A stretch of 64,000 nt of DNA, from the NCBI RefSeq assembly GCF_030814015.1, contig NZ_JAUSUL010000001.1:62001-126000 (forward strand). Reading direction: 5' to 3'. Under the pieces are notes generated by a model that was given only the letters and a program-made list of their open reading frames with translations, did not search any database and was not told where the DNA came from. Source of the DNA: Amorphus orientalis (lineage in GTDB: Bacteria; Pseudomonadota; Alphaproteobacteria; Rhizobiales; Amorphaceae). The translations under genes were made by a program, and so were the position numbers. This document shows positions 25,183 to 32,947 of the stretch, piece after piece (the first letter of the stretch is position 1; each line of letters starts with the position of its first letter).

Positions 25183-26504
25183 GCGCTCAGCCGCCGCCGC
25201 TGCTCGTTCATCTTCGGCGCCTTGTGGAACTTGCCGTCCTTCATGATTGCCAGCAGACGGCTCTTGTCCTGCAGAATGCGCACGTCGGCGACCGGGTCGC
25301 CGTCGACCAGCAGCAGGTCGGCGAGGTAGCCCTCCTTCACCATGCCGAGCTCATCGCCCATGTTCATGATCTCGCCGCCGTACTTGGTGCCGGCCAGGAT
25401 CGCCTCCATCGGCGAGAAGCCGAGCAGGTTGACGAAATATTCCAGGTCCTTGGCGTTGGTGCCCTGGGGCGTCCAGGCGAAGCCGTAGTCGCCGCCGATG
25501 CAGACCCGGATGCCGCGCCGGTGCATCTTCTTCATGGTCTCCACGCACATCTCCAGCTCGCGCTCGTAGAGCTGGGTCACCGGCGAGCCGGGCTTGATCC
25601 CGTAGTCGCCGGCGTGGCGGGCCGTGTGAATCAGCCAGGCGATGCCGGGGGCCACGAAGTGCTTGTCCTTGGCGGCCTCGAGCATGTCGAGCGCCTCCTC
25701 GTCGGCGAACGAGGCGTGGTAGATGTTCTGGATCCCGTGGCGGATGCACTGCTTGACCGAGCCGGACGAGCGGGCGTGGGCCGACAGCACGCGGTTGCGG
25801 CAGCGCGCCTCGGAGGCGGCCATCGCCACCTCCTCTTCCGACATCGGCGTCTCTTCCGCGCCCATGCCCGTGATCTCCTCGCCGGACAGGTTGAGCTTGA
25901 TGGAATCCACGCCGTACTTGATCAGGAGCCGCACGGTGCGGCGCACCTCCTCCGGCCCCGACACCACCATGCCGAGATTGAGGCCCTCGTGGGGAATGTG
26001 GGACGGCGCGGCGTCGCCGAGCCCGCCCACGGTGGTGATTTCCGGCCCGGCGGCCAGATAGCGCGGGCCGGGGAAGCGGCCCTCGTTGATGAAGCGCTTG
26101 GCGACCACGTCGAGGCGCGGCTTGGCCGCCGCCGCCCCCCGCCCGGCCGTGAAGCCCGCGTCCAGCACCAGCTTCGCCATCTCCATGGTGACGAGCATGT
26201 GCTCTTCCAGCTCCATCATCTGGATGGGATCGATGCCCGGCGCGTTGTTCCAGGACAGATGCAGATGGGCGTCGATGAGGCCGGGCATCAGCGTCGCGCC
26301 CATGCCGTCGATCTGGGTCACGCCGCCGCTCACCGAGGGCGAGCCGAAGCGGGACGAGCCGCGGGTGATTTGCTTGATCCGGTTGCCCTGGACCAGGACT
26401 TCGCCGGTGTAGGGATACTCCCCCGTACCGTCGAGCACCCGCACATTGGTGAACAGGACGGCACCGCTGCCATTGCCGTTCCAGCCGAACGCATCGTCCG
26501 CCAT
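25179..26504 (-). CDS. amidohydrolase-superfamily metal-dependent hydrolase
   Basis: A 441-residue cytosolic TIM-barrel amidohydrolase related to imidazolonepropionase/prolidase-like members. Metal-site candidates: DAHLHL (HxH after strand 1), the lysine of 'VDSIKLNLSGE' (possible carboxylated Lys), His of 'LSAHARSSGS', His of 'IYHASFAD' and Asp of 'CIGGDYGFAW'. The C-terminal beta sandwich ends with 'GYLADLLLVDGDP'. The start is the ATG at 26504 with GGAGGAG at ideal spacing; an upstream in-frame ATG yields a Cys-rich non-conserved leader. It is the first cytosolic enzyme gene upstream of livH (4-bp overlap) and probably hydrolyses a cyclic amide or acyl-amino compound imported by the transporter. 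Confidence 0.85.
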   Translation of the reverse strand: MADDAFGWNGNGSGAVLFTNVRVLDGTGEYPYTGEVLVQGNRIKQITRGSSRFGSPSVSGGVTQIDGMGATLMPGLIDAHLHLSWNNAPGIDPIQMMELEEHMLVTMEMAKLVLDAGFTAGRGAAAAKPRLDVVAKRFINEGRFPGPRYLAAGPEITTVGGLGDAAPSHIPHEGLNLGMVVSGPEEVRRTVRLLIKYGVDSIKLNLSGEEITGMGAEETPMSEEEVAMAASEARCRNRVLSAHARSSGSVKQCIRHGIQNIYHASFADEEALDMLEAAKDKHFVAPGIAWLIHTARHAGDYGIKPGSPVTQLYERELEMCVETMKKMHRRGIRVCIGGDYGFAWTPQGTNAKDLEYFVNLLGFSPMEAILAGTKYGGEIMNMGDELGMVKEGYLADLLLVDGDPVADVRILQDKSRLLAIMKDGKFHKAPKMNEQRRRLSA

Positions 26505-26637
26505 AGACGGTCTCCTCCCATAGAGGCAGCAGCCGCATTCTTCGGCGGCACACTGCAAGCGTTTCCTCGTTTCGACCGACGGGCGCTCGGCTTTTTGCGC
26601 CGATGTCGCACCGTGGCCGCCGGTCTTCTTGCCGGCG

Positions 26638-27417
26638 TTAGATCGGCAGTCCCCTCACGAACTCCGACAGGAGCCTACCGCATTCTCGCGGTCTTTCGAG
26701 GGGGGTCCAGTGTCCGCAGCGGTCGAGCACCACCACTTTGGCCTGTGCCAGGCAGTCTCCCAGCTCGCGCGCCACGGAGGGCGGGCCCACCCCGTCCTCG
26801 TCGCCGGTGACGATCAGCGCCGGGCAGGAAATCTGCCGATGATCGGCCTTTTCGGCGCCCGCCAGCGCCTCGCAGGAGCGGGCGAAGCCTTCCGCGTCCT
26901 GGCGCATATGGGTCTCGCGCAGATAGGCGGCGGCGAGCGGGTTGTCGGCCCGGGTCGCACCCGACAGCGAGCCTTCGATCAGCTGGTCGGCGACGACGTC
27001 CATGCCGTCGCGCCGGGCCAGATCCGCCCGGGCCCGAAGCCGGTCGCGCGCCGCATCGAGCGGCTCCAGGATCGGGCCGAACAGGGTCAGGCTCGCCGCC
27101 AGCTCCGGGGTCCGGGCCGCGAGATGCTGGACCACCAGCGTGCCGAACGAATGCCCCACGAAGTGGGCGCGGGATATCCCGAGATGCCCCATCGCCGCGG
27201 TGAGCGCGTCCACGATCGCCTCCACGGACGGCTTTCCGGCCTGAAGGGCCGAGCGGCCCGCGCCCGGCAGGTCCGGCCGGACCAGGCGAAAGCCCGACAT
27301 CGCACCGAGAAGGGGCTGGAAGCTGTTGGATGTCCCCCCGAGGCCGTGCACCAGAACGACCGGCGGGCCATCCCCCTCCGTTTCGATCGCGAGCCCCGAG
27401 ACGCGGACCGTGGTCAT
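26638..27417 (-). CDS. alpha/beta hydrolase
   Basis: A 259-residue alpha/beta-hydrolase-fold enzyme. The oxyanion segment VLVHGLGGTSNSF, nucleophile elbow GHSFG (Ser about residue 96), acid in 'VTGDEDGVGP' and terminal His in 'CGHWTPLERP' form a complete triad. The length and lid suit ring-cleavage-product C-C hydrolases, enol-lactonases (PcaD-like) or esterases. Its ATG overlaps the stop of the FAH-family gene (ATGA). Likely the step before or after that enzyme in a ring- or amide-degradation pathway. Confidence 0.88.
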   Translation of the reverse strand: MTTVRVSGLAIETEGDGPPVVLVHGLGGTSNSFQPLLGAMSGFRLVRPDLPGAGRSALQAGKPSVEAIVDALTAAMGHLGISRAHFVGHSFGTLVVQHLAARTPELAASLTLFGPILEPLDAARDRLRARADLARRDGMDVVADQLIEGSLSGATRADNPLAAAYLRETHMRQDAEGFARSCEALAGAEKADHRQISCPALIVTGDEDGVGPPSVARELGDCLAQAKVVVLDRCGHWTPLERPRECGRLLSEFVRGLPI

Positions 27418-28289
27418 GGCCGGCGGTCCACGATCGTGTTCTCCAGGACGCCGATGCCGGCGATCTCCACGCGCACCACGTCGCCGGACTTGAGATATTT
27501 GGGCGGATCGAAGCCGATCCCGACGCCGGCCGGCGTACCGGTCGCGATGACGTCGCCCGGCTCCAGGGTCACGCCGGCGGAAATCGTCTCGATGATGGTC
27601 GGGATGTCGAAGATCAGAAGCCGGGTGTTCGACTGCTGGCGCAGCTCGCCGTTGACGGTGCAGGAGATCTCCGTGTCGGCGATGTCGATCTCGTCGCGGG
27701 TGACCGCGAACGGCCCCATCGGACAGAACGTGTCCTGGGACTTGCCGATCAGCCACTGGCTGTAGCGGCCCTGGAGATCGCGGGCGGTCACGTCGTTGAC
27801 GATGGTGTAGCCCCAGACGTGGTCGAACGCGTCCTCGGCACGAATACCGCGGCCGCCCTTGCCGATGATGACCGCGAGCTCCGCCTCGTAGTCGACGGCC
27901 TGGGTCACCGACGGATCGACGATTACGTCCGCGCCGTTGGCGACCACCGACTGCGGTACCTTGGAGAAGATGATCGGATGCGCGGGGACCGCGCCGGAGG
28001 CGGCGGAGGAGTCGAACCCGGAGCGCGCGAACTCGTGGGCATGATCGTGATAATTCTTGCCGACGCAGAAGACATTCCGCTTCGGCAGCGGGATCGGCGC
28101 CTCCAGTTGCACCTCAGACAACGATATCGGAGAGTGGGTTGGAACGGTTTCGCCGGCCCGCCGGATCAAGGCCAGAACGCCGTCGTCGGCTTCGGCCACG
28201 GGGAGATCGAACGGGGCGATCGACTGGCCGTCCGCACTCACCTCGCCGACCCGCCGCTCACCGGCGATGGACACCGTTGCGACCTTCAT
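27414..28289 (-). CDS. fumarylacetoacetate-hydrolase-family enzyme
   Basis: A 291-residue FAH-family protein: N-terminal cap, then the catalytic domain from 'FCVGKNYHDHAHE'. Metal ligands are visible as the E-x-E of 'VDYEAELAVIIGK' and the Asp of 'IVNDVTARDLQ'; 'GPFAVTRDEI' and 'GDVIATGTPAGVG' are family signatures. Members hydrolyse fumarylpyruvate or acylpyruvates or isomerise/decarboxylate ring-cleavage intermediates. The start is the ATG at 28289, preceded by GGGGGAGGGG; a longer in-frame start would swallow the operator-like sites upstream. It is the first gene of the leftward operon. Confidence 0.88.
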   Translation of the reverse strand: MKVATVSIAGERRVGEVSADGQSIAPFDLPVAEADDGVLALIRRAGETVPTHSPISLSEVQLEAPIPLPKRNVFCVGKNYHDHAHEFARSGFDSSAASGAVPAHPIIFSKVPQSVVANGADVIVDPSVTQAVDYEAELAVIIGKGGRGIRAEDAFDHVWGYTIVNDVTARDLQGRYSQWLIGKSQDTFCPMGPFAVTRDEIDIADTEISCTVNGELRQQSNTRLLIFDIPTIIETISAGVTLEPGDVIATGTPAGVGIGFDPPKYLKSGDVVRVEIAGIGVLENTIVDRRP

Positions 28290-28305
28290 CGCCCCTCCCC
28301 CTATT

Positions 28306-28447
28306 TGAACCAATCTCGTTTTTGTTGAGCCAATATCCGCACACTTCCCGCGTATCCGCAACCGGATTCTGGCAAATAGACGGTGTCGTTCTTGCGGACG
28401 GGGCTGTTTCCCGCTAATTGGCTCATGATTGGATCAGATTGGACCAA
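28306..28447. promoter_or_regulatory. divergent control region with five TTGGNYCA motifs
   Basis: Between the FAH-family gene and the GntR gene are five copies of an 8-bp motif. Two are on the minus strand (TGAACCAA 28306-28313, TGAGCCAA 28326-28333) and three on the plus strand (TTGGCTCA 28418-28425, TTGGATCA 28429-28436, TTGGACCA 28439-28446). Spacings within the two clusters are 20 bp, and 11 and 10 bp, close to helical periodicity. The last overlaps the 9-bp palindrome TTGGACCAA (28439-28447). The probable ligand is the adjacent FadR-type GntR protein, repressing both directions. Confidence 0.6.
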
Positions 28448-28450
28448 GCC

Positions 28451-29122
28451 GTGCCGAAGCTGATTTCCTCCGATGTCGAGACGTCCCTGCGCGCACGCAT
28501 CGCCGCGGGTGAATGGGCAAGCGATAGCCGGCTTCCGCCCGAACGCGACCTGGCCGCGGAGTACGGCGTGGCGCGCAACACGGTGCGGCGGGCCGTCGAG
28601 GCCATCGTCGCCGACGGCACCATCCGCCGTCACGTCGGCCGCGGCAGCTTCATCGCCCGGGATCACGAGGACATCGCCCGGATCGTCCAGCGGACCACCG
28701 GGGTTTCCCCGGCGGACCTTATGGCGGTCCGCTTCATCGTGGAGCCCTCGACGGCGGCCGTCGCCGCGACCATGGCGAGCCGGGCGGATCTGGACGCCAT
28801 CGCCGAGGCGCACGAGGAGGCTTCGCGCGCCCGGGAGACCGAGCGCTTCGAGCACTGGGACGCGGAGTTCCACCAGCGCATCTTCGCCGCCGCCCGCAAC
28901 GAACTTCTGATGAGCCTGCACGACATCCTGCGCACGATCCGCAATCGCAACACCTGGATCGAGCTGAAGAAAAAGACCTTCTCGGAGAACCGCCGGCTCG
29001 ACTATTGCGACCACCACGCGGAGATCCTCGCCGCGCTGACCCGACGCGACGCTGACGGCGCGGCCGCCGCCATGCGCGTCCATCTGGAGGCGATCCAGAT
29101 CACCCTGTTCGGACGCCCCTGA
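28451..29122 (+). CDS. GntR-family (FadR/FCD) regulator
   Basis: A transcription factor with N-terminal winged HTH ('RLPPERDLAAEYGVARNTVRRAVEAIVADG') and an all-helical FCD effector domain with the Asp/His metal residues ('HWDAEFHQRIF', 'YCDHHAEILAAL'). The start is uncertain: there is no in-frame ATG before residue 100. GTG at 28451 is preferred because it leaves the motif cluster outside the coding region; TTG at 28418 would add 11 residues. It is divergent from the FAH/Liv operon and is its likely regulator, binding a carboxylate intermediate. Confidence 0.85.
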   Translation: MPKLISSDVETSLRARIAAGEWASDSRLPPERDLAAEYGVARNTVRRAVEAIVADGTIRRHVGRGSFIARDHEDIARIVQRTTGVSPADLMAVRFIVEPSTAAVAATMASRADLDAIAEAHEEASRARETERFEHWDAEFHQRIFAAARNELLMSLHDILRTIRNRNTWIELKKKTFSENRRLDYCDHHAEILAALTRRDADGAAAAMRVHLEAIQITLFGRP

Positions 29123-29242
29123 CAGGCCCTGGATCGCACCTTTGTCCGACCTGCCGTCGGCGCGGGATCTGTTGATTGGCCCCCGTGCCGGCGTAGCGCG
29201 CGGTGGTCGTCCAGAGACAGCACACCCGGCCGGAACTGGCAT

Positions 29243-30241
29243 CTAGACCGGCCCGAATTTTTCCAGCATCGCCGCCGGCAGGACAAGGCCTTCCTGCCTC
29301 GCTTTTTCCCGGTTCGCGATGCGCCGGCGGCCCGGAAGCCGCGTTCCGTCCTGAGCCTCGATCAACTCCGCCAGCGCGGCCATGCGGGCCGCGAACCCGT
29401 CGCCGCCGAAGGCCCTCGGATCGAAGGCGAGGATGAGCTGGCCGGTTCCGGGCGGCGCCCCTTCCGCATCGAAGAAGCTGGTCGCCTCGGTGGCGAAATT
29501 GGCGCCGGTCAGTCCGGCCGACAGGATCTCCACGACCAGTGCCAGCGCCGCGCCCTTGGCATCGCCCATGGCGACCATGGTGCCCTTCAGGGCGGTCTCC
29601 GCGTCCGTGGTCGGCGCGCCGTCGGGACCGAGCGCCCACCCTTCCGGGATCGGCTGGCCCTCCTGCTTCGCCTTCATGATGTTGCCGCGCGCCACCTTCG
29701 ACAGCGACAGGTCGACAACCATCGGCAGTTCGCCGGCCACCGGCGTGGCGAAGGCGATCGGATTGGTCCCGAAGACGGCCTTCGAACCGCCCCAGGGCGC
29801 GATCGCCTCGGGCGTGTTGGCGAACAGGAGCGCGACCAGCCCCTTTTGGGCCAGGCGTTCCACATGGTGGCCGGCCGCGCCGCAATGGTGCGACCGCCGT
29901 ATACCCGCAGCCGCGACCCCCGTCACCGGAGCCAGACCCGCCAGCCCGTCGATGGCGAGATCGATCGCCGGATAGGCGAAGCCGTTGGCTCCGTCGACGG
30001 CAAGCGCCGCGCTGGCGCGCCGGTCCACCGACGGCACGGCGAACCCGTCGACCTTCCCGGACGCCGCCTGCGCCGCGTAGGAGTCCAGCCGCGACAGCCC
30101 GTGACCCTTCAGCCCGTCGGCCTCCGCCAGCACCAGCGCCTCGGCAACGCGGCGGGCGTTCGGTCCGCTGGTGCGGTTGGCCTCGAGCACGCGGGCGACA
30201 TAGGCGATCGCGTCGTCGAGGGAGACGGTCTTGCCGCTCAT
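29243..30241 (-). CDS. Ldh-family (ComC-like) NAD(P)-dependent 2-hydroxyacid dehydrogenase
   Basis: A 332-residue enzyme of the malate/L-lactate/sulfolactate dehydrogenase family (Ldh_2), distinct from classical MDH/LDH. Key segments: 'GLKGHGLSRLDSY' with the family His/Arg, 'RRSHHCGAAGHHVERLA' with the conserved His, and 'FGTNPIAFATP'. Family members oxidise (R)-sulfolactate (ComC), ureidoglycolate, 2,3-diketogulonate or related acids. The start overlaps the stop of the D-2-hydroxyacid dehydrogenase gene (4 bp), so two dehydrogenases of unrelated folds are co-translated. That pairing resembles the ComC/SlcC couple that inverts sulfolactate stereochemistry in Chromohalobacter. Confidence 0.85.
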   Translation of the reverse strand: MSGKTVSLDDAIAYVARVLEANRTSGPNARRVAEALVLAEADGLKGHGLSRLDSYAAQAASGKVDGFAVPSVDRRASAALAVDGANGFAYPAIDLAIDGLAGLAPVTGVAAAGIRRSHHCGAAGHHVERLAQKGLVALLFANTPEAIAPWGGSKAVFGTNPIAFATPVAGELPMVVDLSLSKVARGNIMKAKQEGQPIPEGWALGPDGAPTTDAETALKGTMVAMGDAKGAALALVVEILSAGLTGANFATEATSFFDAEGAPPGTGQLILAFDPRAFGGDGFAARMAALAELIEAQDGTRLPGRRRIANREKARQEGLVLPAAMLEKFGPV

Positions 30242-31173
30242 CGGCCCGCCTCCAGGGCTTTCAGGACGTTTTCGGCCGTGAGGTGGCTGACGCGCTCGTT
30301 GGCCTCGTCGGTCAGGCCGCCGATGTGCGGGGTAAGGATCAGGTTCGGACAGTCGGCGAAGGTCGCGCCCGTCTCCGCGTTCAGCGGTTCCGACGCGAAC
30401 ACGTCGATCGCAGCGCCGCCCAGCGTGCCTGCCTTGAGGGCGGCAACCAGCGCCGGCTCATCGATGATGCCGCCGCGGGCCGTGTTGATGAGGATGGCGC
30501 GGTCCTTCATGGCCGCGATCGTCTTCGCTCCGAACAGGTTGCGGGTCGCGTCGGTCAGCGGAACGTGCAGGGAAATGACATCGGAGTCCGCCGCCAGCCG
30601 GTCGATGTCGTCGACCCGCTCGACGCCCTCCCAGACGGGATCGTCGGCCGCCACGAACGGATCATAGGCGGAGATCGTCATGCCAAGGGCCCGGGCGCGG
30701 AACGCCACCTCGCGCGCGATGCCGCCGAAGCCCACGAGGCCGAGACGGCGGCCGTAGAGCTCCCCGCCCGTGAACTCCGCCCGGGGAAACTCCCCGCCGA
30801 CCAGCCGCTCGGATGAGCGATAGGCGCCGCGCACCAGCACAAGCGCCGTGGCGATCACATATTCGGCCACCGCGATCGCGTTGGCGCCCGTTGCCGGAAA
30901 CACCGTCACGTTCCGCGCCTTGCAGGCCGCCATGTCGATGTTGTCGAGGCCGACGCCGAGCCGGCCGACCGCCTCCAGTTTCGGCCCGGCGGCGAGCAGC
31001 GCGTCGGTCACCTGGGTCCGGTTGCGCACGATGAGCGCGCGCGCATCCGCGATCAGGCCCGGAATATCGTCCTGTCGGTCAGCGAGCGCCGGATCGTGGT
31101 GGACCGAGTGGCGGGCCCGGATCAGGTCCACCGCGGCTTCATCCATGAATTCGGTGATGACGACGTCGGCCAT
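30238..31173 (-). CDS. D-isomer-specific 2-hydroxyacid dehydrogenase (SlcC-like)
   Basis: A 311-residue NAD-dependent dehydrogenase of the SerA/D-2-hydroxyacid family. NAD-binding 'LGLVGFGGIAREVAFRARALG', catalytic Arg in 'INTARGGIIDEPAL', Glu in 'FASEPLN' and His in 'LTPHIGGLT' are intact, so it should be active. (S)-Sulfolactate dehydrogenase SlcC belongs here, as do glycerate and tartrate-type dehydrogenases. It lies 3 bp after the tartrate dehydratase gene and overlaps the Ldh-family gene; the products can interconvert hydroxyacid enantiomers through the keto acid. The substrate is inferred only from context. Confidence 0.85.
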   Translation of the reverse strand: MADVVITEFMDEAAVDLIRARHSVHHDPALADRQDDIPGLIADARALIVRNRTQVTDALLAAGPKLEAVGRLGVGLDNIDMAACKARNVTVFPATGANAIAVAEYVIATALVLVRGAYRSSERLVGGEFPRAEFTGGELYGRRLGLVGFGGIAREVAFRARALGMTISAYDPFVAADDPVWEGVERVDDIDRLAADSDVISLHVPLTDATRNLFGAKTIAAMKDRAILINTARGGIIDEPALVAALKAGTLGGAAIDVFASEPLNAETGATFADCPNLILTPHIGGLTDEANERVSHLTAENVLKALEAGR

Positions 31174-31176
31174 GGA

Positions 31177-32346
31177 TCAGTCGAGCTCCAGAATGCTGCG
31201 GAGGTGGGCGTGCAGGACCTGTTTGAGCTCGACGCCCAGGCCGGGCGTGTCGTGCAGGGTGGCGCGCCCGTCGCGGATGACGCAGTCGTCGGCGAAGCCG
31301 CCGAATGGATGGAAGACGCCGGGATAGGACTCCGATCCGCCGAGGCCGAGCCCCGCCGCCATGTTGAGCGCGAGCTGATGGCCGCCGTGGGGAATGAAGC
31401 GGCGCCGGGACCAGCCCATCTGGTCGACCACCTGCAGCACGGTCAGATATTCCGTCAGGCCGTAGGAGAGCGCCGGATCGAGCTGGATCCAGTCGCGGTC
31501 GGGCCGCATCCCGCCATAGCGCAGCAGATTGCGCAGGTCCTGGTGGGAGAACAGGTTCTCGCCGGTGGCGATGGGCCCGGGATAGAGTTCGGAAACGGTC
31601 GCGTTGAGGGCGTAGTCCAGCGGGTCGCCGATCTCCTCGTACCAGAACAGATCGAAGGGCGTGATCGCCCTGGAATAGGCCAGCGCCGTCTCCAGATCGA
31701 AGCGGCCGTTGGCGTCGACCGCCAGGTTGTGGCCGCCGCCCACCACTTTCAGCACCGCCTCGATGCGCTCCACGTCGTCCTTCAGGGGCGCGCCACCGAT
31801 CTTCATCTTGACGACCGAATAGCCGTCATCCTGATAGCCGCGCATTTCGTCCTGCAGCGCGTCGAGGCCCTTGCCGGGGTAGTAGTAGCCGCCGCCGGGA
31901 TAGACCATCACGGTCTCGTCGGCGCGGCCGCCGGAATAGCGCTCGGCGAGCAGATTCCACAGCGGCAGGCCGGCGGCCTTCGCCGTGGCGTCCCAGACCG
32001 CCATGTCGAGCGCGCCCATGGCGACTGCCCGGTCGCCGTGGCCGCCGGGCTTTTCGTTGGAGAGCGCCGCCTTCGACACGGCGATCGGATCGAGGAGACC
32101 GTCGGCATCCAGCAGGCTGTCGGGATCGGCCTCCATGATCCGCGGGATCAGCCGTTCGCGCAGGATGCCGCCCTGGGCGTAGCGGCCGTTTGAGGAAAAG
32201 CCGAAGCCGACGACCGGTTTTCCGTCGACGATCCGGTCGGTCACGACCGCGACCACGCTGACGGTCATCTTCGAGAAGCTGATGTAGGCGTTGGCGATGT
32301 CGGACTCGATGGAGGCCGATCGCTCGCGGATGTCCACAATGCGCAT
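31177..32346 (-). CDS. tarD: D(-)-tartrate dehydratase, enolase superfamily
   Basis: A 389-residue enolase-superfamily enzyme that should dehydrate D-tartrate to oxaloacetate. It matches the Bradyrhizobium japonicum enzyme closely from memory: same length, and shared segments NAYI-F-KMT, 'GYGF-SNGRY-QGG', NEKPGGHG and VVKMKIGGAP. Metal ligands D211, E237 and E263, the KxK bases K180/K182 and H320 line up with the described D213/E239/E265, K184 and H322 at a constant offset of two. The start is the ATG at 32346. It lies between the TTT transporter genes and the hydroxyacid dehydrogenases. A closely related hydroxyacid cannot be excluded. Confidence 0.85.
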   Translation of the reverse strand: MRIVDIRERSASIESDIANAYISFSKMTVSVVAVVTDRIVDGKPVVGFGFSSNGRYAQGGILRERLIPRIMEADPDSLLDADGLLDPIAVSKAALSNEKPGGHGDRAVAMGALDMAVWDATAKAAGLPLWNLLAERYSGGRADETVMVYPGGGYYYPGKGLDALQDEMRGYQDDGYSVVKMKIGGAPLKDDVERIEAVLKVVGGGHNLAVDANGRFDLETALAYSRAITPFDLFWYEEIGDPLDYALNATVSELYPGPIATGENLFSHQDLRNLLRYGGMRPDRDWIQLDPALSYGLTEYLTVLQVVDQMGWSRRRFIPHGGHQLALNMAAGLGLGGSESYPGVFHPFGGFADDCVIRDGRATLHDTPGLGVELKQVLHAHLRSILELD

Positions 32347-32473
32347 GAGAAAGTCCCGTGCCGGGTTGGACCATGGTGGAGCGGCGGCGAAGGCCGGCAT
32401 CCCCGCCGTGGTCGGAGCCAAGGGCGAAACGGGCGGGCGGCAACCGGAAGGCCGGCCCGTCCCGCTTCGGATG

Positions 32474-32947
32474 TCAGAACAGGCGGCCTTTGGGCAGGGG
32501 CACCAGAAGACCGTAGCGGAACAGTGCGAAGAACCCGACGACGATGGCGATGCCGACGAGCGGGTAGACGATCGCCTTCTGCCAGGTCCACGGGTCGTGC
32601 ATGGCAACGAGGATCAGGCAGAGGAAGGCGACGATGCCGGACGCCACGAAACCGATCCACGGCATCGCGGCGACAGAGACGAGCATGACGGCGACCAGGG
32701 AGACGCGCCGCAACGTCGAACCCGTGTTGTGCGCCTCGGCCGGCGGCCGGCGGAGGATCGCGTAGACGATGTAGCCGAGCGAGGACAGGATCAGCGCGAT
32801 CGCGACGGTTCTCGGGAACACGACGGAGTCCATGTCGGCATAGCCGGTCGTGTCGTAGAGCGCGATGGCGCCGATCAGGACGAGGACGATCGCGGCAACG
32901 AGCCCGCCGACGTCGCGGCCTTCGGTGGTTGGGGCATCACTCTGCAT
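32474..32947 (-). CDS. tctB: TTT transporter small membrane subunit TctB
   Basis: A 157-residue protein with four hydrophobic helices, typical of the TctB subunit of tripartite tricarboxylate transporters, in the inner membrane with TctA. GGAGGATGCCCA precedes the ATG at 32947, and the start overlaps the last codons of tctA (11 bp). Sequence conservation in this subunit is low, so the call rests on length, topology and position. Confidence 0.85.
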   Translation of the reverse strand: MQSDAPTTEGRDVGGLVAAIVLVLIGAIALYDTTGYADMDSVVFPRTVAIALILSSLGYIVYAILRRPPAEAHNTGSTLRRVSLVAVMLVSVAAMPWIGFVASGIVAFLCLILVAMHDPWTWQKAIVYPLVGIAIVVGFFALFRYGLLVPLPKGRLF

